A stretch of 64,000 nucleotides of DNA. It comes from CAVYXZ01 sp965223835. Its GTDB lineage: Bacteria; Chloroflexota; Anaerolineae; Aggregatilineales; Phototrophicaceae. The notes beneath the pieces are model-generated. The model worked only from the letters and a program-made list of their open reading frames with translations. It made no database searches and had not been told where the DNA came from. The stretch lies in the NCBI GenBank assembly GCA_965223835.1, contig OZ245022.1, positions 310,001-374,000 of the forward strand, read 5' to 3'. Both the position numbers and the translations under genes were made by a program. Shown piece after piece: positions 9,325 through 16,928 of the stretch; positions within the stretch are counted from its first letter, which is position 1; each line of letters begins with the position of its first letter.

Positions 9325-10155
9325 ATGCTTACCACAGACCATATTCAACAATTTAGAACGGCGGGCTACACCATCGTGGGAGGCCTGTTCTCGGAGACGG
9401 AGATCGAATTCTATAAATCACACTTCGACGCCATGCGTTTACGCGAAACACCGGTACAAAATCAAACGCTGGGCGATGATGTCATCCCCGACGAAACCGA
9501 TCCGCTGAAGATTTATCCGCGCATTATGCAACCCCATCGCCGTGATGCCGCCAGCCTGCAATGGCTCATTGATGAGCGCCTCAACACCTGTTTGACCGGC
9601 TTGCTCGGCAGCGAACCCTATGCTGTGCAAACCATGTTTTACTTCAAACCAGCCGGTGCCCGCGGCCAGGCACTGCATCAAGATCAATTTTACCTGCGGG
9701 TGCAGCCGGGAACCTGTCTGGCGGCATGGATGGCGGTTGACGATTGTGACGAGGATAATGGCTGTCTACAGGTCGTGCCCGGCAGTCATACCTGGCCGGT
9801 GCTGTGTACGACCGCAGCCGATACCGCGCAGAGTTTCACCGATGTGACGGTTGAACTCCCACCAGGAAAAGCGGCGACGCCGGTAGTGATGCAGGCCGGG
9901 GATGTGCTGTTTTTCAACGGTCAACTGGTCCATGGCAGCCTGCCCAATCGCACCACCGACCGCTTCCGCCGAGCCTTGATCGGCCATTACATCGTCGGCG
10001 AAGCTGAGCAGGTCTCCCGGTATTATCATCCGGTGCTGCGCATGGATGGCAGCGAAATCGAGTTGGGCAGCAGCGCCGACGGCAGCCAGTGCGGCACCTG
10101 GGTCGACGTTGACGGCCAGCCTGAAATCGAGATGATTCCCATTAGCCGGAATTGA
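9325..10155 (+). CDS. Phytanoyl-CoA dioxygenase (PhyH) family Fe(II)/2-oxoglutarate oxygenase
   Basis: 276 residues in a double-stranded beta-helix pattern. The iron triad is H118-x-D120 (ALHQDQFY) and H203 (QLVHGSLPNRT), and an Arg in RFRRAL about 12 residues on would bind 2-oxoglutarate. Residues VVPGSH form the usual core strand. PhyH-family enzymes hydroxylate small molecules, acyl-CoAs or natural products; the substrate is not evident. It sits about 90 bases after the AAC(3)-like gene on the same strand. Confidence 0.85.
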   Translation: MLTTDHIQQFRTAGYTIVGGLFSETEIEFYKSHFDAMRLRETPVQNQTLGDDVIPDETDPLKIYPRIMQPHRRDAASLQWLIDERLNTCLTGLLGSEPYAVQTMFYFKPAGARGQALHQDQFYLRVQPGTCLAAWMAVDDCDEDNGCLQVVPGSHTWPVLCTTAADTAQSFTDVTVELPPGKAATPVVMQAGDVLFFNGQLVHGSLPNRTTDRFRRALIGHYIVGEAEQVSRYYHPVLRMDGSEIELGSSADGSQCGTWVDVDGQPEIEMIPISRN

Positions 10156-10216
10156 CTCTCAAGCGAGTTGAGAGTGTAAAGTAAGCTGACCGCAAAATTC
10201 GTTGAGGAGCGACATC

Positions 10217-10897
10217 ATGCCAACTTATCAAGACGTCATGACCCAACTCGAATCGTTTGGGACCGACCAGAATATCAAAATTTACCGGCGGCACGGGGCA
10301 GCCAGCCCCAGGCTATTTGGTGTCAGCTACGGGAATCTCAACAAGCTGGTCAAAAAGATCAAAACTGACCACGCGCTGGCACAGCAACTGTGGGCCAGTG
10401 GCAATCATGACGCCCGCATTCTGGCGATGAAGATCGCTGATCCCGACCAGGCGACCAGCGCTGAACTGGATAGCTGGGTCAATGACCTGGGTGATTACAT
10501 TCTGGCTGACGCACTCTCAGAATTTATCAGCAAGACGACGTTTGTGCAGGAGAAAGCCGAAGCGTGGATGGCGTCCAGCAATGAATGGATTAGCACGACT
10601 GGCTGGAATCTACTCGGCTATCTGGCACTCAACGGTCAAGCCATGCCCGATAGTTACTTCGAGCCGTATCTGCAAACCATCGAAAGTGACATTCATCAGA
10701 GGCAGAATCGGGTACGCTACGCGATGAATAATGCGCTGATTCAGATCGGCAGCCGCAACGGCGCGCTGGAGCCATTGGCGATTATCACCGCAAAAAATGT
10801 GGGGAAGGTTGATGTCGATCACGGTCAGACCAGTTGTAAAACGCCGGATGCCGCCAGCTATATTCAGAAGGTGCGTGCCCACAAGCAAGAAGCCTGA
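10217..10897 (+). CDS. AlkD-like DNA alkylation repair protein
   Basis: About 226 residues forming a HEAT-like all-helical repeat, with family features RRHGAASPRLFGVSYGNL near the N-terminus, the central HDARILAMKIADP, and the C-terminal motif VGKVDVDHGQTSCKTPDA. AlkD-type glycosylases excise bulky or positively charged 3-methyladenine and 7-methylguanine. The start at 10217 is chosen because GAGGAG lies seven bases upstream; an in-frame TTG at 10202 sits before that site. Confidence 0.8.
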   Translation: MPTYQDVMTQLESFGTDQNIKIYRRHGAASPRLFGVSYGNLNKLVKKIKTDHALAQQLWASGNHDARILAMKIADPDQATSAELDSWVNDLGDYILADALSEFISKTTFVQEKAEAWMASSNEWISTTGWNLLGYLALNGQAMPDSYFEPYLQTIESDIHQRQNRVRYAMNNALIQIGSRNGALEPLAIITAKNVGKVDVDHGQTSCKTPDAASYIQKVRAHKQEA

Positions 10898-10970
10898 ATT
10901 GTCCTCATGCAGCCCTGCCCAAATTTGATACACTTAAGGTTCGATCGGTAAGCCGCTTGAAAGGAACCCC

Positions 10971-12827
10971 ATGCCCGACGAACCCAACGGTGACCCGCAA
11001 CGCTTTAGCCTGCACCTGCCTGGCCTGCTTCAGGTTTTAGCGGAACACCTCTATTCATCGCGGACGGTAACGGTACGCGAACTGATTCAGAACGCGCATG
11101 ACAGTTGTACCCGGCGCAAGCTGGAGCACCATGAACCCGGCTATCAACCGCGCATCGACATCACCAGCGATTCTGCCGCCGGCACATTGACCATCCGTGA
11201 TAATGGCAGCGGCCTATCGCGCCAGGATATTCAGGATTACCTGACGACCATCGGGCGCAGCTATACGCGCAGCCTGGGCGACCGTCTTAACCTGTTCAAT
11301 CCCAATGATGCCCAGAGTCTGATCGGTCAGTTTGGGTTGGGGTTTTTATCGTCGTTCCTGATCGCGGAGCGCGTTACGCTCACCACCCGTGCTGTTGACC
11401 CGGATGCCGACGGGTTACGCTGGTTTGCAACGGGTGACGAAACCTATCATGTCGTCCCCCATGAGCAGGCTGAGACCGGCACCCAGGTTGAACTCAAGCT
11501 CAAGCCCGGTGCGGAATTCCTGTTGGACGAGAAAGCACTTACCAACACCGTGCGCGATTATGCTGATTTGCTGCCCTTGCCCATCCACATCAATGGCTCG
11601 TTATACCCGGTCAATCTACAGGCCGCGCCCTGGGAAGTCGTTAACCCGGAGCCAGCCATCAGCGAATTCGTCGAGCGGGCCTTTGGGCAAGAAGCACCGC
11701 TGGCGATTCTCCGCCTCGAAGATCATGAATTCGAACTCGGCCACGACTCGATGATCGTACCCATGCAAGGGTTCCTGTTCATCCCCAACCGTTCGATTGC
11801 ATCAGTGCGCGAATATGGTACGTTGCGGGTCTATATCCGGCGGATGTTCATCTGTGATTCAGACCGCGATTTGCTCCCCGCGTGGGCACGCTTTGTCAGC
11901 GGCGTGATTGATTGTCCGTTTTTACAACCCACCGCCAGCCGCGAAGACGTTCACCACGACGAAAATTACACGCTGGTGCGGCAAGCGCTGGAAGCACAAT
12001 TAGCTGATTATCTCACGCGTGTTGCCACTGATGAACCCGATTTGTGGCGGGCGATTGTCAAAGCCCACACCGACGTGATTATGGGCTGGGCCGTGACCGA
12101 TGACCGCTTTTTCGATCATGTCGCCGATGCTATCGTGCTGCGCACCAGCCGGGGTGATTTGTCTACTCGTGATTATCTGGATGCAACCGACGATACATTT
12201 TATTACGTCACGCGCACGACCGGTTCGTTACAGGAGCAACTCCTCGGCGAAGGCAGTTCGCTGCCCGTGATTGATGCGTCCTGGTTCGCGGTGCAACCCT
12301 TCCTGGCGAAATATGCCCAGCGCCGGGGCGATCTGGACATGGTGCGGATGGATGGCGGCGCCCAAAAATTGGTTCGCACGGTGCCTGAGCACGACTTTAC
12401 CTCCGTGCTGCGCTACTATCGTGAACGCGATATTCATGTGCGGGTTGCGACCTTTAAACCCGCTGCTGTCCCGGCCTTATTGCTTTATCCCGCCGATGTC
12501 GATACGGTTCATAATGCCCGGCAAGCACTGGATTCCGGTGACATGCCAGACCCACTCGCCAACCTGATCGGCGACTTTCTCAACCGTGCTGAGCAAGAAC
12601 CTCAGACCGATGATGATGTCCATATTGAAGGCACGCTGTATCTCAATGCCGATAATCAACTGGTGCATGAACTGGCGCAGCAGCCGATTGCCGCCACCCG
12701 GGATTCCGCGCTTGATCTCATTTATCAGATGGCACGTTTATTTGCCGGGCAGGCACTGGGAATCCCAAAAATAACCGAAGCCTTCGCGGCCAGCACGGCG
12801 GCGTTGCAGTCGTTGTTGAAAGACTGA
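10971..12827 (+). CDS. HSP90-family chaperone (HtpG-like)
   Basis: 618 residues, about the length of E. coli HtpG. The GHKL ATPase domain has E38-x2-N41-x2-D44 (ELIQNAHDSC), DNGSGLS (77-83) and GQFGLGFLSSF (119-129). The middle domain has an SRE motif equivalent to the catalytic-Arg loop, but the following conserved Gln of classical HSP90s is replaced by His (SREDVHH). The protein should be an ATP-driven dimeric cytosolic chaperone. It is divergent from standard HtpG and is followed after three bases by a TPR-like gene and then a methyltransferase, suggesting a dedicated partner set. Confidence 0.9.
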   Translation: MPDEPNGDPQRFSLHLPGLLQVLAEHLYSSRTVTVRELIQNAHDSCTRRKLEHHEPGYQPRIDITSDSAAGTLTIRDNGSGLSRQDIQDYLTTIGRSYTRSLGDRLNLFNPNDAQSLIGQFGLGFLSSFLIAERVTLTTRAVDPDADGLRWFATGDETYHVVPHEQAETGTQVELKLKPGAEFLLDEKALTNTVRDYADLLPLPIHINGSLYPVNLQAAPWEVVNPEPAISEFVERAFGQEAPLAILRLEDHEFELGHDSMIVPMQGFLFIPNRSIASVREYGTLRVYIRRMFICDSDRDLLPAWARFVSGVIDCPFLQPTASREDVHHDENYTLVRQALEAQLADYLTRVATDEPDLWRAIVKAHTDVIMGWAVTDDRFFDHVADAIVLRTSRGDLSTRDYLDATDDTFYYVTRTTGSLQEQLLGEGSSLPVIDASWFAVQPFLAKYAQRRGDLDMVRMDGGAQKLVRTVPEHDFTSVLRYYRERDIHVRVATFKPAAVPALLLYPADVDTVHNARQALDSGDMPDPLANLIGDFLNRAEQEPQTDDDVHIEGTLYLNADNQLVHELAQQPIAATRDSALDLIYQMARLFAGQALGIPKITEAFAASTAALQSLLKD

Positions 12828-12830
12828 CCC

Positions 12831-13898
12831 ATGCCCGACATCTGGAACTGGCTGCAACAGTATGAGCGCAACCTGCTCAGTACCGGCACCCAGGCGCATT
12901 ATGATTTGCTCGAACTGTATCATCGGGCGACCTTTCTCGGTTCAGCCTCGTCACACCTGGCCTTACCGGTGCTGCGTGAAGCCCGCCGCCATGCCGATGA
13001 GCTGGGTGAAACTTGCTTTAGCCTGTTTCTGGCGCACTGGATTACGGAGAATCTGTTGTGGCACACCCGCAATTACACCGAAGCATTGGAAAATGCGCTG
13101 GGCGCGGTGTTGACCCTGCGCACCCTGCCAGGCAAAATTTGCCCATTGGAAGACCGTTTGCACATCAATCTGGTCGAGGTCTATACAGAGGTTGATCCCG
13201 GCGGCTATCAGCGCGAGATTGAGGACAACCTGGCCTATGTCAAAGTCAATGTCGATCTGGATTATGAATCACACTGTATGATGGCGTTTCGGCAGGGCCT
13301 GATGCACGCGCGGCTTGGAGAATGGGACGCCGCCCGGACTGCTGCCAACCAATGCCTGGCCGAAGTCGAACGAGCGAGTGGCGCGGACTATTATCGAGCG
13401 GTGGCGCAATTCGTGTTGGGCGTCGTCGCCTTCAAAAATGGCGATGCTGAAACCCTGCTCAAACTGGCAGAAGCAGGAGAAAAAACCACGCGAACCGGTG
13501 TCCCGGCAGTTTATAAAGCGGAGTTTATGCTCTGGCAGGCGTGGGCATTGCGGCATTTGGGGGATGATGCCGCCGAGTATCGTCTGCGCGATGCCATTGC
13601 TAGCGGTCAGCGGGACCCCGAAGCGATGAGTTTCGCCTATTATGATGCACTGGTGGGCTGGTTCCTGACGCACGATCAGGTCAGCGATGCGCTTAAAGTA
13701 CGCGAGGCACAGCGGGATATTATTGCCGGGCGGGGCCGTGCGTTAGATGAAGCTGAAATGTGGCTGGACCTCATCGCGCTGCACAAAAAAGCCAACCATC
13801 CCACTGCGGAAACCGCGGAAGCCGCTCGAACCGCGATCAGCAAACTCCGCCAACCGCAGCCCTATCTCGACAAATTGGCGATGCTACTGGAGGAATAA
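12831..13898 (+). CDS. TPR-like helical repeat protein, probable HSP90 partner
   Basis: 355 residues, almost entirely helical, with TPR-like periodicity (for example ALENALGAVLTLR, ARLGEWDAARTAANQCL, ALRHLGDDAAEYRLRDAI). No catalytic motif. The ATG follows the HSP90 stop by three bases, and its stop overlaps the next start (TAATG), so translation is probably coupled. In eukaryotes TPR proteins are the main HSP90 co-chaperones, by binding a C-terminal MEEVD; this HSP90 ends in LQSLLKD, so any binding must use another surface. The functional link is inference from the operon. Confidence 0.7.
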   Translation: MPDIWNWLQQYERNLLSTGTQAHYDLLELYHRATFLGSASSHLALPVLREARRHADELGETCFSLFLAHWITENLLWHTRNYTEALENALGAVLTLRTLPGKICPLEDRLHINLVEVYTEVDPGGYQREIEDNLAYVKVNVDLDYESHCMMAFRQGLMHARLGEWDAARTAANQCLAEVERASGADYYRAVAQFVLGVVAFKNGDAETLLKLAEAGEKTTRTGVPAVYKAEFMLWQAWALRHLGDDAAEYRLRDAIASGQRDPEAMSFAYYDALVGWFLTHDQVSDALKVREAQRDIIAGRGRALDEAEMWLDLIALHKKANHPTAETAEAARTAISKLRQPQPYLDKLAMLLEE

Positions 13899-14665
13899 TG
13901 GACGCTACCGAGCGGCGACCGGATTGGTACAACCATGACGAGTTGTGGGAAGACACGATGAACATCATGTTCGGCAACGAGGTATGGGAACGCGCCCCGG
14001 AAGAGGTCGAGCAGGTCTTGATGCTCGGCGGGTTGACGCCCCCGATTCGCGTGCTGGACTTACCCTGTGGTCCTGGTCGCCATGCGCTCGAATTTGCCCG
14101 GCTGGGCTGCGCTGTCACCGGCGTCGATCGTACCCCGGCCTATCTGAAACAGGCGCGAGAACGAATCGATGCGGCTAAGCTGGATGTTAAATTGATTGAA
14201 GCCGATATGCTGGCATTTAAACAACCGGCAGCCTTCGATCTGGTGAGCAATCTGTATACCTCATTTGGCTATTTTGAAGCAATGGATGACGATATGCAGG
14301 TGTTAGCCAATTTTTATGACTGCCTGCGTCCGGGCGGCGTGCTGGTCATGGATTTGATCGGCAAGGAAATCCTGGCCCGTAAATACACGCCCCGCGACTG
14401 GAACAGACTGGATGATGGCACACTGGTGTTGCAAGAGCGCAGTCTGCATCACGATTGGTCATGGATCGAAAATCGCTGGATCATCATCAAGGATGGTAAA
14501 CAGCACGACTACCGTTTAGCCCACCGGCTTTACGGCGCATCCGATTTGCGACATGCCTTAAAACAGACCGGCTTCTTGGATATTCAAATCTACGGTCATC
14601 TGTCCGGGATACCCTATGACCAGGACGCCCGCCGACTGGTTGCCGTCGCCCACAGACCCGACTGA
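13898..14665 (+). CDS. Class I SAM-dependent methyltransferase
   Basis: 255 residues from the ATG at 13898, which overlaps the TPR stop codon and has GGAGG four bases upstream. Rossmann-type methyltransferase motifs: VLDLPCGPGRHALEFA (motif I, SAM binding), VTGVDRTPAYL (acidic ribose contact), DLVSNLYTSFGYF (post-motif II), LRPGGVLVMDLIG. The substrate is unknown; this subgroup is close to small-molecule methyltransferases. Third gene of the HSP90-TPR operon. Confidence 0.85.
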   Translation: MDATERRPDWYNHDELWEDTMNIMFGNEVWERAPEEVEQVLMLGGLTPPIRVLDLPCGPGRHALEFARLGCAVTGVDRTPAYLKQARERIDAAKLDVKLIEADMLAFKQPAAFDLVSNLYTSFGYFEAMDDDMQVLANFYDCLRPGGVLVMDLIGKEILARKYTPRDWNRLDDGTLVLQERSLHHDWSWIENRWIIIKDGKQHDYRLAHRLYGASDLRHALKQTGFLDIQIYGHLSGIPYDQDARRLVAVAHRPD

Positions 14666-14757
14666 ATTAAGCGGTTGACGCCGCCGGGCGACCTGCAGCT
14701 CATGAACTCGTCACAAATTGGATTGCTAACACACGGTTAGCAGTTACGTCCGGCCCC

Positions 14758-14955
14758 TCACAAGCCACCGGAGGCAATAACCGGCGCACCGTAGCCTGCG
14801 GTTTGCAAACTTCCTTTGATACTGATGCGGGAGACGCGGCGTTTGGGATGGTTGTTCCCACAATCAGGGCAAGACGTGTTGTCGGCATTAGCCATTGAAA
14901 CCCGTTTTTCAAAAGGCTGACCACACCCTGGACAGTCGTATTCATAAAGTGGCAT
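14758..14955 (-). CDS. FmdB-family zinc-ribbon protein
   Basis: 65 residues opening with MPLYEYDCPGCG, the FmdB signature, followed by CPDCG: two CxxC pairs forming a zinc ribbon. The Gly/Ala-rich tail is usual for the family. FmdB-like proteins are putative regulators with poorly known roles. It starts seven bases after the stop of the DUF302 gene, so the two probably form an operon. Confidence 0.8.
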   Translation of the reverse strand: MPLYEYDCPGCGQPFEKRVSMANADNTSCPDCGNNHPKRRVSRISIKGSLQTAGYGAPVIASGGL

Positions 14956-14961
14956 GTTGGT

Positions 14962-15366
14962 TTATGCCTCCAGCACGGCGATAACCCGCTCCAGCCGTTC
15001 CTGGGCTTCCTGGGCAATTGGCTGCAAATCCGCATGTTGCACCACATCCACCATCATCAGCGGGTCAACAATGGCAACCTGAATGCGCCCATCATCCATT
15101 TGAGTGACGGTTACGTTGCAGGGCAAAAGCAGGCCAACATCGGGGGCTACTGTCAGCGCCCGGTGCGCCAGCGCGGGGTTGCAGGCACCGAGGATTCTAT
15201 AAGGCGTAAACTCCACATCAAGTTTTTGTTTAAACGTAGCCTTGACGTCAATCTCGGTCAGAACACCAAAACCTTCCATTTTCAGCGCAGCGGTCACGCG
15301 CTCCAACGCGGATTCATAATCGGTTTCCAGCCAGATTTTCAGTCCAAAGCTTTGTTGCGTTTCCAT
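14962..15366 (-). CDS. DUF302-family protein
   Basis: About 134 residues from the ATG at 15366, chosen because GGAGTGAG precedes it. The sequence pattern is DUF302: ALERVTAALKMEGFGVLTEIDV, a central ILGACNPALAHRAL and LLPCNVTV. These are small alpha/beta proteins of unknown function whose conserved Cys (ACNP, LPCN) may bind a ligand or metal. Paired with the FmdB zinc-ribbon gene. Confidence 0.8.
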   Translation of the reverse strand: METQQSFGLKIWLETDYESALERVTAALKMEGFGVLTEIDVKATFKQKLDVEFTPYRILGACNPALAHRALTVAPDVGLLLPCNVTVTQMDDGRIQVAIVDPLMMVDVVQHADLQPIAQEAQERLERVIAVLEA

Positions 15367-15555
15367 CTGGTTTGTCTCACTCCATACAATCGGCAGCATG
15401 CTATTCATTCCAACTAATGGTGACTGGACATACTATAGATCGACTTGCCTTGCCCGGTTACACCGAAAACCTTATAACCTGGCATAAGTCAGAGCTAATG
15501 GCTAAGCGGAGGGGTAAAACCTACTGCTATCAACTGATGATGCCCGGCGACTTTA

Positions 15556-16365
15556 CTATCCAGCCCACCGTGCACTGATCGCGCGAAATGTCGTTGGAGT
15601 AGATACGGCTTTATCGGGGGCAACGGCCTCAGTGTCTAGCCATACGTCCAGCCTCTTGACCGCTTCCGTATGAATCGCATCCGACAGTTCCCAGTCACGG
15701 CTATACCAGCGTTGTTTATGCCGCTCCGCCATCATCCGAATCGAAAGCGGGGAACTGTCATATGTGAGTAGATCAACAACCTGAGTCGTTGCACCCGTAC
15801 CCTGCAAATGTTCGATAATCGTCGCATCATCCAACCATAATCCGGGGCGAATTGTCTTCGGCATAATGCCCAGTTCAGCCAGAATCTCATCCCATTGCCC
15901 GTGAACAGCCAGCGCCGGATTTGAGTCTTCCAGTCGGACATCTTTAGCAATTAACAAGGTGCCGCCCGGCTTTAAGACCCGCTTCACCGCCGCAATCGCA
16001 CCCTGCCAGTCATCCAACACATGCATAACGCGCATAATCGAGACGACATCAAACCAGCGCTCAGGCAAAGGCAAGCGACGGGTGATGTCGGCCTGAAGCA
16101 GTTGCGGCTGATTCGTGGAAGCCAACTTCTCTTGAAGCTGGACCATCATGGGCACGGAAATATCTACACCTACATACGGGTAGCCGGCCTGCATAAATGG
16201 CAGCCCAATCAGCCCGGTGCCAATGCCCAGTTCCAGAAAGCGCGTTGTTGCGTTAGCTTGCGTGTGTTGAACAATCGCATCGCGAATTTGCTCCGGCACG
16301 CCCGCTGGATACCCGCGCGTGCTATCGTAGTACGTTACGGCCTGGTCGAATGAAACCGTTTTCAT
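15556..16365 (-). CDS. SAM-dependent methyltransferase (UbiE/MenG-like fold)
   Basis: 269 residues. SAM motif I is FLELGIGTGLIGLPF, the acidic loop VGVDISVPMM, then QADITRRLPLPERWFDVV and LKPGGTLLIAKDVR. Class I methyltransferase; the C-terminal 100 residues form an additional helical cap that probably sets specificity. No operon partner on this strand, so the substrate is unknown. Confidence 0.85.
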   Translation of the reverse strand: MKTVSFDQAVTYYDSTRGYPAGVPEQIRDAIVQHTQANATTRFLELGIGTGLIGLPFMQAGYPYVGVDISVPMMVQLQEKLASTNQPQLLQADITRRLPLPERWFDVVSIMRVMHVLDDWQGAIAAVKRVLKPGGTLLIAKDVRLEDSNPALAVHGQWDEILAELGIMPKTIRPGLWLDDATIIEHLQGTGATTQVVDLLTYDSSPLSIRMMAERHKQRWYSRDWELSDAIHTEAVKRLDVWLDTEAVAPDKAVSTPTTFRAISARWAG

Positions 16366-16483
16366 CGCGCATCACCCATCATGTTTTCTCAATTATGGTC
16401 GGATGGGTTGAGTATAGGCCATTCATCGACAGTCGGTCATCAGAACTCTGTATGAATCGAGCAAAGGATGTTGTACGAACGAT

Positions 16484-16837
16484 TCAGTCGAGTTGTAAAT
16501 CCAGGAAATGGCATTTTGCTAATCCGACTGAATCCATAATGAAGATGCCCTGATTGTCACGTGCGACCCACAGCTGCTGGGCAACATTTGTGATGCCGCC
16601 GTTTCGAACTAGACTACGAAAGCAGGGCCGATTTGTCAGATCAACTCGCAATCCACCAGCGTTTTCAATCAAATATATGTGCAAGTCACGATCATAGGCA
16701 GGCTGTATCAGGTCAGCCTTGAGCGCCGCCAGTTTCACAGGGATTTGAAGGCCAATCCCACGAGCCGCACTGACGAAAACTGCAAAAATGATCAATAGGA
16801 AAACCAACCACCGCAATGCCCAAAACCAAATACCCAT
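16484..16837 (-). CDS. Small membrane-anchored hypothetical protein
   Basis: 117 residues: one hydrophobic N-terminal segment (about 3-27, ALRWLVFLLIIFAVFVSAA) that would anchor the protein or serve as an uncleaved signal, then a beta-rich domain of about 90 residues with VAQQLWVARDNQGIFIMDS. No recognised family. AAGG about eight bases before the ATG supports translation. It lies just upstream of no same-strand partner. Confidence 0.5.
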   Translation of the reverse strand: MGIWFWALRWLVFLLIIFAVFVSAARGIGLQIPVKLAALKADLIQPAYDRDLHIYLIENAGGLRVDLTNRPCFRSLVRNGGITNVAQQLWVARDNQGIFIMDSVGLAKCHFLDLQLD

Positions 16838-16928
16838 AACTGTGCCCTTGCACCTCGCCCTTTGAGGTCAACAGTAGGGTTAGGACTATGGGATTGTCAT
16901 GAGACGAAAGTTGAGATTAGGGTTGAAT

